A stretch of DNA of 64,000 bases, taken from positions 14,686 through 78,685 of the forward strand of contig JAXFOK010000079.1 in NCBI GenBank assembly GCA_034180415.1, given 5' to 3'. This DNA is from CAKMMH01 sp927798255. Lineage in GTDB: Bacteria; Bdellovibrionota_C; UBA2361; CAKMMH01. Position 1 is the first letter of the stretch; every line of letters starts with the position of its first letter. The notes beneath the pieces were generated by a model. It was not told where the DNA came from. It did no database searches and worked only from the letters and a program-made list of their open reading frames with translations. Shown piece after piece: positions 36,929 through 46,771 of this stretch. The position numbers were made by a program, and so were the translations under genes.

Positions 36929-38131
36929 TTAATTTTCTACTGTTTCATTTAGAGCTTGCGTAATACTTTCAGAATTATCAAAAGTAAAATACTTATATAT
37001 ATTAGATACCAACAATCCTAAAATTGAAAAAGAAAAAATTGTTGCTGGATACATCCAAAGTAGCCCGACATATGATGAATTTGGAGTTTCAAAAACAGAA
37101 GATATTATAACCAATATATATGAAACAAATGACATTAAAAAAAGTGCATAAAATTGTCTTTGATGTACTTGCATGATTTTATAATAAAATATAAATGATA
37201 ATGAACTTATAACAAAAAAAACTATTAACATTGTAAGACATGATATATGAGGATAAACATTAATTTTGTTAAGAATAAACAATAAAGCTTGTTTTATACC
37301 TGTCTCTTTAAAACTTAAGTTAAATGAAATGTTATTTATTAAATTATTTATAGAATCAAAAAAAGAAACTTTATTAAAAATGGAATCAATCCCTACTTGT
37401 GAAATGCTAAGACCCAAAAATGAAAAAATCATTACCTTTAAAAAAGAAAAAATTCTATTTAAAGCAAATCTTTTTTCCCATTTATAATAAAATCCATGAT
37501 AAAAAGAAATTAATAGTGTAGTAAAAATAATAAAAAATATACTTCTATAAGAAATACTAAGTCTAAAAACTATCGCTAAAAATAAACAAAAAGTAATTTG
37601 TTTTTGAAGATAAGTCTTTTTTAACCTTTCTACTATTAGTAAGAAAGATAAAAGAGTCCCCGGAAGTAAAATTGAAAAGACACTAATTGTAACTAGATTA
37701 GATAAAGTGGCATAATAAGGACTTAACAATATAGAAAGTCCAGCAAAAAATGCCGCACAAAACGAAAACTCAATATTTAACCAAATTAATAAAAATGAAA
37801 AAGTTAAAATTAATAATACAATATTAATTTTTTCTAACAGCTCTCTTAATAAAACTTTATTATTAATTTTTAATGCACTTCTTAAAGCATTTATAAAAAT
37901 TCCACTTAAAGCACAATTATAAAATTTGTCAGTCTTTTTCCTGTATAAACTTCTATCTTTATGATTATCAAATGATGATATTTCACTAACAAATTGATCA
38001 TTTGCATATTTTACTTTTAAAATATCATCATTACTCTTAATTTTTAATGTGTTATAAGTAAAAGAGTTATATGCTAAAAAAATAAATAATACCAAGAAAC
38101 TGATTTTTATTATCTTTAAAAGTGCATTCAT
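36929..38131 (-). CDS. Multi-pass membrane protein of unknown function
   Basis: 400 residues with about nine membrane helices (first at 7-23) and an extracytoplasmic loop at about 25-95. Layout resembles polytopic glycosyltransferases or O-antigen-type proteins, but no motif is decisive. It lies between the SUF cluster and the M42 gene on the same strand. It might belong to the envelope-sugar group with manA and the glycosyltransferase; that is inference. Confidence 0.5.
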   Translation of the reverse strand: MNALLKIIKISFLVLFIFLAYNSFTYNTLKIKSNDDILKVKYANDQFVSEISSFDNHKDRSLYRKKTDKFYNCALSGIFINALRSALKINNKVLLRELLEKINIVLLILTFSFLLIWLNIEFSFCAAFFAGLSILLSPYYATLSNLVTISVFSILLPGTLLSFLLIVERLKKTYLQKQITFCLFLAIVFRLSISYRSIFFIIFTTLLISFYHGFYYKWEKRFALNRIFSFLKVMIFSFLGLSISQVGIDSIFNKVSFFDSINNLINNISFNLSFKETGIKQALLFILNKINVYPHISCLTMLIVFFVISSLSFIFYYKIMQVHQRQFYALFLMSFVSYILVIISSVFETPNSSYVGLLWMYPATIFSFSILGLLVSNIYKYFTFDNSESITQALNETVEN

Positions 38132-38175
38132 TAAAAAAAACTTTATAAGATATTATTCTTTAACATTACTACCTT

Positions 38176-39324
38176 TTAAGAAATTTTTGATTCACAAATT
38201 TGCAGAAATTTTTCATCTTCAATTTTTTGAAGTACTTCTTCAATAAAAGCATTTAAAAGTATCTTTTTTGCAAGATCTTCACTAATTCCACGAGTTTCAA
38301 GATAAAAGAGTGCGTCTTTATCAAGCTCCCCAAAAGTTGCTCCGTGAGAACATTTTACATCGTCAGCAAAAATTTTAAGCCATGGCCTAGCAAACGCTCT
38401 AGCCTCTTTTGAAAGCAAAATTGATTTGCAATTCTGAGATGCATCAATTTTTTCCAACCCTTTATTAACGAAAATTTCACCTGTAAAATACGTCTTTGAA
38501 AAATCATTTAATACATATTTAAAATCTTCACTTGAATTTGTATAGCTAGCGCTATGATTTATATTAATAAAATTATCAACAAGTCCCTTATCACTTGAAA
38601 AATTTACAGATGATACATTCGAATTACTTTTTTCGTCTTCTAAATTTATTTCTATGTCTTGTCTAATCATAGAACTTGCAAAATTTAAATTTATTAAATT
38701 ATAATTTGAAGATTTTTTTAAACTAACGTTACTATTTAAAATCACCTTATTATTTTTGGTTTCTATGTATCTATAACAGTCTAATTTACTGTTATCATCA
38801 AGAGATATATATGAAACAGGAAGCAACAAGCTACTAATATTATTACTATTATCAAAAATCATTTCTGATAACTTTAATGAAACTCCTTTATGAACATTTA
38901 GAATATATATAGGAGCGTTAACTGAACTATCTTTAGAATCTTTAATTTTATAACTTATTCTTAAAACATCGCTTAGGCTATCTAAAACATCTATTAAAAA
39001 AATATCTTTCGTTAATAAAAATGATAATTTTTGAAAAAAGTTGTCCGTACCAATATTATTATTTTTTAAAGTTTCTATCGAAACTTTTTTTATTTTTATT
39101 TTTGTACGATCGTTATCATTTATTTCTACAATGTCTGTAAAATTTAAATCTTCACCTTTTAAATATTTTTGTTTTATTAAGATTTCTTCTATATTAAAAT
39201 TTCTATACCTTTCTTGTTTTTTTGTAGGGAAATCCTCATCTTTTATAAAAAGCTTACCGAGCGCCCCTTTAGAAGCGTCAAATAATTCTTTTATTGTAAA
39301 ATTATTAAGTAAAAAATTATCCAT
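38176..39324 (-). CDS. sufD: Fe-S cluster assembly protein SufD
   Basis: 382 residues. The C-terminal SufBD beta-helix region carries DDVKCSHGATFGELDKDALFYLETRG (split here: DDVKCSHGATFGELD and DALFYLETRG), the typical SufD/SufB end with the His involved in cluster building. The first half is divergent and Asn/Ser-rich. It follows sufC by 21 bases and forms the SufBCD scaffold. Confidence 0.9.
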   Translation of the reverse strand: MDNFLLNNFTIKELFDASKGALGKLFIKDEDFPTKKQERYRNFNIEEILIKQKYLKGEDLNFTDIVEINDNDRTKIKIKKVSIETLKNNNIGTDNFFQKLSFLLTKDIFLIDVLDSLSDVLRISYKIKDSKDSSVNAPIYILNVHKGVSLKLSEMIFDNSNNISSLLLPVSYISLDDNSKLDCYRYIETKNNKVILNSNVSLKKSSNYNLINLNFASSMIRQDIEINLEDEKSNSNVSSVNFSSDKGLVDNFININHSASYTNSSEDFKYVLNDFSKTYFTGEIFVNKGLEKIDASQNCKSILLSKEARAFARPWLKIFADDVKCSHGATFGELDKDALFYLETRGISEDLAKKILLNAFIEEVLQKIEDEKFLQICESKIS

Positions 39325-39345
39325 TTTAACCTTTTAACGTTCCCT

Positions 39346-40119
39346 TTACTTAATCATATCTTCAATCCATGCATATCCATCACTTTCAAGCTTATCTGCA
39401 AGTGTTGCATCTCCTTCATATACAAATTTTCCATTTATTAATACATGAATTTTATCTGGTTTTATATAATCTAAAAGTCTCTTATAGTGCGTAATTAATA
39501 AGAATGATGCTTTAGGATTTTCTTCTTTATAATTATTAATTGCAGCTGCGACATCAGAAAGCGCGTCAATATCAAGTCCTGAGTCAATCTCATCTAAGAT
39601 AGCAAGCTTTGGTTTTAAAAATGAAAGCTGTAAAATTTCACATCTTTTCTTCTCTCCACCTGAGAATCCTTCATTTATTGAACGAGATAAAATTTTTGAT
39701 GGAAAATTTAATTTTTTAATTTTATCATCAAGCATTGCTTTAAACTCTCTTAAATTTACTTCTTTTTCACCTCTATATTTTCTAACTTCATTAAGTGATG
39801 TTCTTAAAAAATAATTAAGCATCACACCTGGAAGTTCAATTGGATTTTGAAAAGACAAGAACATTCCTTCACCAGCACGTTCTTCCGGTTTTAAAGAAAG
39901 TAAATCCTTATTGTTAAAAAGCACTTCTCCACTATCTACTTTATACATAGGATTTCCAGCAAGCACATTTGAAAGTGTACTTTTTCCAGAACCATTAAGC
40001 CCCATTATAGCGTGAACTTCACCTTCTTTAATTTCTAAATCAATTCCTTTTAATATATTATTATCTTCAACCGAAGCAAAAAGTTTATTCACATTTAAAA
40101 TCGTATTAGCGTCTGTCAT
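39346..40119 (-). CDS. sufC: Fe-S cluster assembly ATPase SufC
   Basis: 257 residues, ABC-type ATPase. Walker A GLNGSGKST (40-48), signature GFSGGEKKRCE (about 150-160) and Walker B LAILDEIDSGLD (about 171-182) are intact. SufC drives conformational change in SufBD. It sits between sufB and sufD with 12- and 21-base gaps. Confidence 0.97.
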   Translation of the reverse strand: MTDANTILNVNKLFASVEDNNILKGIDLEIKEGEVHAIMGLNGSGKSTLSNVLAGNPMYKVDSGEVLFNNKDLLSLKPEERAGEGMFLSFQNPIELPGVMLNYFLRTSLNEVRKYRGEKEVNLREFKAMLDDKIKKLNFPSKILSRSINEGFSGGEKKRCEILQLSFLKPKLAILDEIDSGLDIDALSDVAAAINNYKEENPKASFLLITHYKRLLDYIKPDKIHVLINGKFVYEGDATLADKLESDGYAWIEDMIK

Positions 40120-40131
40120 AAATCATTTCCT

Positions 40132-41580
40132 TTATCCTATACTACCTTCTAAAGTTACATTTAAAAGTTGTCTTGCCTCAACTGCGAATTCCATAGGAAG
40201 CTCATTAAATACTTCTTTGCAAAATCCATTTACAATCATTGAAATTGCATCTTCTTTTGAAATGCCTCTTTGATTACAATAAAAAATTTGTTCGTCACTA
40301 ATTTTCGAAGTTGTGGCTTCATGCTCCACTACAGCAGTGCTATTTGCAACATCCATATAAGGAAAAGTATGCGCTCCGCACTTGTTTCCAATAAGCATCG
40401 AATCGCACTGAGAATAATTTCTTGCATTATTAGCAGAAGGAAGTATTTTAACAAGTCCTCTATACGAATTATTACTATAAAGTGCGCTTATTCCTTTCGA
40501 AATAATTGTGCTTCTTGTATTTTTCCCAACATGAATCATCTTTGTACCAGTGTCAGCTTGCTGATAATTATTAGTTACTGCAACTGAGTGAAATTCTCCA
40601 ACGCTATTATCACCCTTTAAAACGCAGCTTGGATATTTCCAAGTTACAGCAGACCCTGTTTCAACTTGAGTCCAGGAAATCTTAGAATTTTTCCCTTCGC
40701 AAAGCCCTCGCTTAGTTACAAAGTTATATACACCACCCTTTCCATTTTTATCCCCGGGGTACCAGTTTTGAATAGTAGAATATTTTATATGAGCACCTTC
40801 AAGCGCGACAAGCTCAACAACTGCTGCATGAAGTTGATATTCATCACGCATTGGAGCCGTACAGCCTTCCATATAACTTACATAACTTCCTTTATCTGCG
40901 ATAATTAATGTTCTTTCAAATTGCCCTGTATTTTGCGCATTTATTCTAAAATATGTTGAAAGCTCAATTGGGCATCTTACACCTTCTGGCACATAGACAA
41001 ACGTGCCATCTGAAAACACGGCAGAATTTAGTGCAGAAAAAAAATTATCACTAACTGACACAACAGATGCGAGATACTTTTTTATAAGCTCAGGATAATC
41101 CCTTACTGCTTCACTTATAGAACAAAAAATAATCCCAACGTCATTTAATTGCTTCTTATAAGTTGTAGCAATAGAAACACTATCAAACACAGCATCGACT
41201 GCAACTCCTTGAAGCATTTTTTGTTCCTCAAGTGGAATCCCAAGTTTTTTATAAGTTTCTAAAATTTCAGGATCAACATCATCAAGACTTTTTAAATCAT
41301 TAACTTTTTTAGGAGCAGAGTAATAACAAAGAGCGTTGTAATCAACTTTTTCAAACTTTAAAAAAGCCCAATCAGGTTCTTCTAGCTCTCTCCATTTTCT
41401 ATAAGCATTTAGTCTAAATTCAAGCATAAATTCAGGTTCGTTTTTCTTTTTTGAAATAAGTTTTATAATATCTTCACCAATTCCTACAGGTACCGTGTCA
41501 TTTTCGACTTGAGTCGTAAAACCGTACTTATACTCTGAATCTTCAATATTTTTTAAAATATCAAATTGTGACTTTTCCAT
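40132..41580 (-). CDS. sufB: Fe-S cluster assembly protein SufB
   Basis: 482 residues, the full scaffold protein. Recognisable blocks are PVGIGEDII near 30, FVYVPEGVRCPIELSTYF (about 197-214), YVSYMEGCTAPMRDEYQLHAA and, near the end, GISKEDAISMIVNGFC. SufB binds the nascent cluster. sufS and sufE/U are not in the window, so the sulfur donor must be elsewhere. Confidence 0.96.
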   Translation of the reverse strand: MEKSQFDILKNIEDSEYKYGFTTQVENDTVPVGIGEDIIKLISKKKNEPEFMLEFRLNAYRKWRELEEPDWAFLKFEKVDYNALCYYSAPKKVNDLKSLDDVDPEILETYKKLGIPLEEQKMLQGVAVDAVFDSVSIATTYKKQLNDVGIIFCSISEAVRDYPELIKKYLASVVSVSDNFFSALNSAVFSDGTFVYVPEGVRCPIELSTYFRINAQNTGQFERTLIIADKGSYVSYMEGCTAPMRDEYQLHAAVVELVALEGAHIKYSTIQNWYPGDKNGKGGVYNFVTKRGLCEGKNSKISWTQVETGSAVTWKYPSCVLKGDNSVGEFHSVAVTNNYQQADTGTKMIHVGKNTRSTIISKGISALYSNNSYRGLVKILPSANNARNYSQCDSMLIGNKCGAHTFPYMDVANSTAVVEHEATTSKISDEQIFYCNQRGISKEDAISMIVNGFCKEVFNELPMEFAVEARQLLNVTLEGSIG

Positions 41581-41601
41581 ATAAAAATATAATTAAAATT
41601 T

Positions 41602-42987
41602 TTAAATTAATCTTTCCGTTTTTTCAATTATTGAACGTCTATTAATTTTAGTTGTTTGATGCAAACCTCTTTCTTTTAATAAATCAAGTATATATTCTAT
41701 AGAGAACTTATTTGCAAATTCAAGCTCACTTTCTGTAATTCCTAATACATTTTTATAATAAAAATTTCCACCTTTTGCCATTTGAACATTAGATAAATCT
41801 TCAAAATCAGAAATCAAAATGCCAGTTAAACCTTCATTATTAACTTCAACTAAAGGTGCATTAAGTTTTATAGCAAACCCATTATTCATTTTTCTTAACT
41901 CATCATGCTCAAGACAAAGCCATGAAGCTACAAATGCTTTTTTAGGCCAATTAGGAATATTTAAAAGTCCATTTTTACATCTAAAATCTCTTTCTTCTAA
42001 TACGACACTAAAAACAAACTCTGTTCCAACACCATATTCACTAATACCAAATTTTCTAAGAGAGTTTGTAACATAATACAAAATCACTACTCCCTTCTCT
42101 GATAAACTTCTATCTTCATAAACATAAACCGGTAGAGATGATTCTTTTAAATTCTTAACATCATCTACACCAAAACCAAGCATAACCAACTCTTTTCTTA
42201 AATTGATATCTATTTTTTCGACATAATTTCCATATGATACCTCAAAAACTTCTAATGCATCATTATATACAGGTTTTAAATACTTGTGAGTTTCTTTTAC
42301 CACATAAGTTTTTTTAACCTTTTGCTTAAAAACTATATCAGCGCCAGAATACCAATCTTTAAAAGATTCTCCTTGTCTATTATGAACAGAATATAAAGTA
42401 CCAATTGATAATAAATTGCAAACTCCATTTGATATAACTTCATATTTTAAAGTTGAAACAAAACTTGAAGCATATTTTAGAATATCATCAAGGGTATACT
42501 GCTTGCTTATTTCAAGTTTATTAGACCAAGAAGTTTTTAATAATTTTTTAAATTCTATAGGGTTATATTTTTCTTTGAAAAACGTATTTAAAAGTAAACA
42601 TTTTTCAAAAGAAATTGATAATGTTTGTTCATTTTTCATTATAATTACATTATCTTTCTCACTATAATCAATCCCCCAATTAGCATTTGGTATCAAAAAT
42701 CCAAAATTTTCAAGATATACACATGTAAGGTTTTCTAAATTACTTTTGATTATTTCATTAAAAAATTTTGATATAATTTTAGCATCATTGTTATTAACAT
42801 CATGGAAAATATCAAAATTTCTTTTATTAACATCATTAATTGTTCTATATCTTGATTTACTTGAAGATGAAATCACAGAAAGTCTTGATGCGTGAGGGGT
42901 TCTACTAAACGACCTCTTGTTAATTTTATTAAAATTATCGTTTACCAAAACATCTATATCTTGATTTAAATCTGCATTAGCATTCAC
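41602..42987 (-). CDS. Protein with suppressor-of-fused-like (SUFU) domain
   Basis: 461 residues. The C-terminal part (about 300-461) has the SUFU-type layout: a strand with YGVGTEFVFSVV, an LNIPNWPKKAFVASWLC helix, a PLVEVNNEGLTGILISDF segment and a closing ESELEFANK helix. Bacterial SUFU proteins are found in toxin-immunity and unknown settings. The N-terminal half (about 60-200) may contain an HU- or CCDC81-like fold (NFGFLIPNANWG). It lies 21 bases upstream of sufB and may be co-transcribed. The SUFU call is from pattern memory and needs a profile search. Confidence 0.6.
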   Translation of the reverse strand: MNANADLNQDIDVLVNDNFNKINKRSFSRTPHASRLSVISSSSKSRYRTINDVNKRNFDIFHDVNNNDAKIISKFFNEIIKSNLENLTCVYLENFGFLIPNANWGIDYSEKDNVIIMKNEQTLSISFEKCLLLNTFFKEKYNPIEFKKLLKTSWSNKLEISKQYTLDDILKYASSFVSTLKYEVISNGVCNLLSIGTLYSVHNRQGESFKDWYSGADIVFKQKVKKTYVVKETHKYLKPVYNDALEVFEVSYGNYVEKIDINLRKELVMLGFGVDDVKNLKESSLPVYVYEDRSLSEKGVVILYYVTNSLRKFGISEYGVGTEFVFSVVLEERDFRCKNGLLNIPNWPKKAFVASWLCLEHDELRKMNNGFAIKLNAPLVEVNNEGLTGILISDFEDLSNVQMAKGGNFYYKNVLGITESELEFANKFSIEYILDLLKERGLHQTTKINRRSIIEKTERLI

Positions 42988-43131
42988 TTTAAACGTTCCC
43001 CCTTATTCCCACTACATTCTTATACTAATTGACCTGTCTTTTATTAACTTTATTATAGGAAACCTCAATAAAACACTAGCTTTTACGCAATCACTACATT
43101 ATAATAAAATTCATTTTTATATCAAGAAAAA

Positions 43132-43185
43132 TTACTGTTTACAGTGCCAATTTGTTGTATAATTTTTATATAATTTACTGTTTAC
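43132..43185 (+). promoter_or_regulatory. Paired direct repeats flanking the mlaA promoter region
   Basis: TTACTGTTTAC occurs at 43132-43142 and 43175-43185, 43 bases apart (about four helix turns). The first copy extends to a dyad ACTGT-TT-ACAGT. Two TATAAT-like elements lie between them. They may be binding sites for one regulator upstream of mlaA. Confidence 0.35.
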
Positions 43186-43203
43186 TATATGGTGAGTGAT
43201 TGC

Positions 43204-44127
43204 ATGAAAATTTACAAAAATAATCTTCTAATATTCTTTTTTTTATCATTTTTTATAACAATATTACCTAGTTATGCTCAAGTTATCGACCCTTATGAAA
43301 ATGAATGGCAAGAAGCAGACGAATCGTTTGTTAACAACCCCCAAGGTTCTACAACAAATGATGACGTTAATAATGTGCAGGATAATAATAGCCTAAATCA
43401 GGAAGCTAATGACACAAAAATAAAAGAAACCAAAGAAGATGAAATATGGGATCCATTTGAGACTGTAAATAGAGGGATTTTTTGGTTTAACGATGTTACC
43501 GATACTTATTTAATAGGACCTGTAGCTAGAGGTTATGATTTCATTATGCCAGAATTTGCTCAAACTGGGGTTAGAAACTTTTTTAGCAACCTTTCATATC
43601 CTATAAATCTTGCAAGCGACCTTATAAGGTTTGATTTTGGCGATATGGGAATTCATACTTCAAGATTTTTAATAAATACAATCCTTGGAATTGGTGGACT
43701 TTTTGATGTAGCGACAGAAATGGGAATCGATGATATAAAAACAGATATAGGGTTAGCGCTTTATGATTATAATATTCCTGCCGGGCCTTATATTGTGATA
43801 CCTTTTGTTGGACCTAGTAACTTTAGAGATGGATTATCCATGGGAGCTGGTACATACATTCAACCTTTTGCAATTGCAGAATATTCTGGGGTAAAAGCAG
43901 GGATAACTGATAAAGCTCAATGGGGAGGTGCAGTATTAGATGGCATTCAAACTAGGGCAGATGGCGAAGAAGCACTCAAATCTGCAAAAGAAGCATCTAT
44001 TGATTATTATTTATTTATGCAATCAGCGTATTATCAATTTAGAGAAGGTAAGCTTAAAAAATTACGTGGTGAAATTAATAAAGACAATCTTCCAGATGAA
44101 AACAATGAGGATGAGTGGGATTTTTAG
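43204..44127 (+). CDS. mlaA: MlaA (VacJ) family outer-membrane lipid-asymmetry protein
   Basis: 307 residues from the preferred ATG, which has GGTGAG seven bases upstream; an ATG 15 bases earlier is possible. A signal peptide ends at LPSYAQ, with no lipobox Cys, unlike most MlaA proteins. The core NRGIFWFNDVTDTYLIGPVARGY, NFFSNLSYPINLASDLI and GGLFDVATEMGI blocks match the family. MlaA removes misplaced phospholipid from the outer leaflet. The Mla ABC components are not nearby. Confidence 0.9.
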   Translation: MKIYKNNLLIFFFLSFFITILPSYAQVIDPYENEWQEADESFVNNPQGSTTNDDVNNVQDNNSLNQEANDTKIKETKEDEIWDPFETVNRGIFWFNDVTDTYLIGPVARGYDFIMPEFAQTGVRNFFSNLSYPINLASDLIRFDFGDMGIHTSRFLINTILGIGGLFDVATEMGIDDIKTDIGLALYDYNIPAGPYIVIPFVGPSNFRDGLSMGAGTYIQPFAIAEYSGVKAGITDKAQWGGAVLDGIQTRADGEEALKSAKEASIDYYLFMQSAYYQFREGKLKKLRGEINKDNLPDENNEDEWDF

Positions 44128-44154
44128 TTTAAAAACTTTTTTAATTTAAAGAAT

Positions 44155-44712
44155 ATGTTTAAAACTTTTAAAATTTATTTATTAATATTTTTCTGCCTAT
44201 CAGGTTGTATAACAACAAAACTTGAATCAAATGATATAAGCGAAGATTTAAAAAGGCTTTCTTATGCAAACTGGAACCCTGTATGCGTAAATGTAGTAGG
44301 AGATCTTTCAAAGTCTTTGGGACATCAATACGTAGTACCGTTTATACCTGTTGGAAAAATCGTATTAGAAAAATCTCCTAGAACATTTATATATTCTTCA
44401 ATATTTAAAGTTTTTAGCCTAGCGCATTTTTCGCCAACACTTAGTTCTAATAAATGTAGAGATATTTTAACTATTAACGTTAAAGACTTAAGCTTAACGG
44501 CTTATGATTTATTTTTTACAAGAAGAATCGTAGGAACAATAAAATATCAAATAGTTTACACAAGAAATGGTGTACTTCATAATATGAAAGAAGACGCTGT
44601 AAAAACAAGTTACTATAAACGATATGCATTTAAATCAGAGCTTGAGTATGTACTAAATAAACTTCTAGATGAATTTAGTAAAGAAGCAGTTGATGTAATG
44701 AAGTATTTTTAA
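44155..44712 (+). CDS. Small lipoprotein of unknown function
   Basis: 185 residues with lipobox LSGC (Cys18) and no recognised domain. About 28 bases after mlaA on the same strand, so probably co-transcribed and perhaps an MlaA partner. The mature part has a repeated hydrophobic/aromatic pattern (FIYSSIFKVFSLAHFSP). Confidence 0.65.
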   Translation: MFKTFKIYLLIFFCLSGCITTKLESNDISEDLKRLSYANWNPVCVNVVGDLSKSLGHQYVVPFIPVGKIVLEKSPRTFIYSSIFKVFSLAHFSPTLSSNKCRDILTINVKDLSLTAYDLFFTRRIVGTIKYQIVYTRNGVLHNMKEDAVKTSYYKRYAFKSELEYVLNKLLDEFSKEAVDVMKYF

Positions 44713-44714
44713 AA

Positions 44715-44930
44715 ATATAGAGCAGGTTACAGGTTTAACGTAGCTGGAAACAGGTATCGGGCTTCAGGTATCAGTCCCAGGCTTCAGATAGCAGGGTTCA
44801 GGTAGCAGGCAGAGGGTATCAGAGAGCTGATACCAGAAAACAGCTACCAGTTATCTGCAACCTGCTATCAGATTCTGGGTTTATCAGTTTTCTGAAAGCA
44901 GATTGCTGAAAGCTGAATACGGATATATTA
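44715..44930. repeat. Dispersed intergenic repeat, copy F (largest, about 210 bp)
   Basis: Between two convergent lipoprotein genes. Many adjacent words: GGCTTCAGGTATCAG, CAGGCTTCAGATAGCAG, TTCAGGTAGCAGGCAG, GGGTATCAGAG, CTGATACCAG and TATCAGATTCTGGG. Later parts use the inverted form, so much of it could pair with itself. A perfect terminator follows. Confidence 0.8.
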
Positions 44931-44941
44931 CGCATCGCAAT

Positions 44942-44983
44942 AAAAAAGGATCGTCATATTAAATTCAACGACGATCCTTTTTT
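44942..44983. terminator. Bidirectional terminator between two lipoprotein genes
   Basis: Perfect 14-bp stem (44942-44955 with 44970-44983, core GGATCGTC) and 14-base loop, with A6 on one side and T6 on the other. Confidence 0.9.
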
Positions 44984-45021
44984 AAATTTGTGTTTATTAA
45001 AAATATTTAACTAATAACTAG

Positions 45022-46680
45022 TTATTTCAACACTACCTTTGTTTCACCAATAACCGTGTTACCTTCTGAAAAAACATCAATAACAGTGTCTGGTGTTTGC
45101 TCTAAAAGATCGATAGTTTCCTCTAGATTAGGAATATCTTTTTTAGCAAAAGTAGAAAGTGTTGAATTTATTGAACGTAGCGCTCTAGCAAAAGATTTTG
45201 AACTACCATAAATATTAATTATGCTATTTCTTTTTGTAGAAAACTTTTCTCTTACATCACTTGCTGTTTTTATAGCTTCTTTGCTTACTATATCAGAAAC
45301 TAAACTTTCACCACTAGCTACAATCAAATCATCTCCATTTTTTGATAAGAAAACTCCAACACCAAATGGCGTCATTAGATATTCTGTATCTAAACTACTA
45401 ATCTGCTTTTTCTGCCAAGCATTAAGAGGAATTGGAATTGCCCCTTTAGTATTAGCAATCGTTGACTTAATATCACTTACAATTTTATCTGAATCAGCTA
45501 CCTTATTACCTATAATTGCAATACTTGGAAACATAGAAGCTTGAGGTCCTTGAAGAAGTAAATTAATATTATCCATATTTAGTAAATACATATAAGGCTC
45601 AAAATCTTTTTCAAGATTAAATTCTTTTATCAAGCTTTTAATTAAATTCATATTTATAGTTAAACTAAACATAGTATCTCGAGGCAGAGTGCTTGGAGCA
45701 TCGACATGATTAGCTGAATTAAAAATATTAGCTAACTTTTTTTGCTCATCTGTTTGAGGTGTGTAATAACCAGCAACTCTTGTTACTAGCATCTCATTAT
45801 CGCTATCAAATGCTTGGTTTAAAACTAAATTCTTAACAGGTAACTTAGCAATTTCTTCTTGAATTTTATGTTCAGGTAAAAATTTTGAATTTAACACTAA
45901 TGCTGCAAATCCAAAACTTACACTACCATCTTTTAAAGACTGTTTATAAGATTTACTAAATGTAGCATCTTCCTTTAAAAGTTTATTTATATAATTTGAG
46001 TCATACTTATCATCTAAATATCTTTCGATGAGATTTGTTTGATTTGAAATAGCTAAGCCATCACCTTTTACCAAAAAATAAACTGTCATATCAACATTAT
46101 CTTTATCTGCTAAATTAATACTTACGGTATTATTTCCTTTAATATTAACATCTTCATAAGTTAGTTTATTCTCTTTCGCGAATTCTCTAATTGTATTATA
46201 CACTTCTTTATCATTTAGCTTTCTTTCTAACTGAGTATACATTGCAACAGGAAAAGAATTTTTTGATAATTCATCTATAAAGAAAACCCCTTTTGATACG
46301 CAGGATTCGAAATCAAATTTATCTGTGTTATAAATCTTCTTCAAAATATCAAAATATCTTTTTAACGAAGCATCATTTTTTGCCATTGATTCAATCATAT
46401 TATTTGCTGCAGCGGCTGTAGGGTGCTTTTTCATAAGATCTTTATATTCTTTATTTGTAGTATCCCACACAGCAAAAATAGGTGAATCATAACCTATTTT
46501 CTTAACAAGAGGGTTATTTTCTAAAATAGAATTAGTGCTAGAGGATTTTGATTTAAAGAAAGAAAAAAATCCGCTAGATGTTGAAGAAGATGATGATGAA
46601 TCATCTTTTGAACATCCGATAATCACAAACAATAATGATAACAAAAATATTACAATTAACGATTTAATTAAATTTTTCAT
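45022..46680 (-). CDS. Large lipoprotein of unknown function (DUF3352-like)
   Basis: 552 residues; lipobox ends at Cys23, followed by a Ser-rich spacer (SSSSSSTSSG) and a long soluble domain with alternating strands and helices (VDMTVYFLVKGDGLAIS, TMFSLTINMNLIKSLIKEF). The pattern loosely resembles DUF3352-type envelope proteins; this is weak. It is a single gene, divergent from the glycosyltransferase, so envelope location is likely but function is unknown. Confidence 0.6.
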   Translation of the reverse strand: MKNLIKSLIVIFLLSLLFVIIGCSKDDSSSSSSTSSGFFSFFKSKSSSTNSILENNPLVKKIGYDSPIFAVWDTTNKEYKDLMKKHPTAAAANNMIESMAKNDASLKRYFDILKKIYNTDKFDFESCVSKGVFFIDELSKNSFPVAMYTQLERKLNDKEVYNTIREFAKENKLTYEDVNIKGNNTVSINLADKDNVDMTVYFLVKGDGLAISNQTNLIERYLDDKYDSNYINKLLKEDATFSKSYKQSLKDGSVSFGFAALVLNSKFLPEHKIQEEIAKLPVKNLVLNQAFDSDNEMLVTRVAGYYTPQTDEQKKLANIFNSANHVDAPSTLPRDTMFSLTINMNLIKSLIKEFNLEKDFEPYMYLLNMDNINLLLQGPQASMFPSIAIIGNKVADSDKIVSDIKSTIANTKGAIPIPLNAWQKKQISSLDTEYLMTPFGVGVFLSKNGDDLIVASGESLVSDIVSKEAIKTASDVREKFSTKRNSIINIYGSSKSFARALRSINSTLSTFAKKDIPNLEETIDLLEQTPDTVIDVFSEGNTVIGETKVVLK

Positions 46681-46771
46681 TCTAGAAGCTCCTTTATTTT
46701 TAAATAGAGTCTTTAAAACAACTTATATAAATTATATAATAACTTAAGATTAATATATTTAATAGTTTTAT

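Noticed and set aside
41602..42987. Link to Fe-S assembly implied by the name 'SUFU' and the suf genes
   Set aside because: The names are unrelated; only the adjacency is real evidence.
44715..44930. Possible CRISPR array
   Set aside because: Repeats are degenerate 7-8 base words with no constant repeat and spacer lengths, and no cas genes are near.
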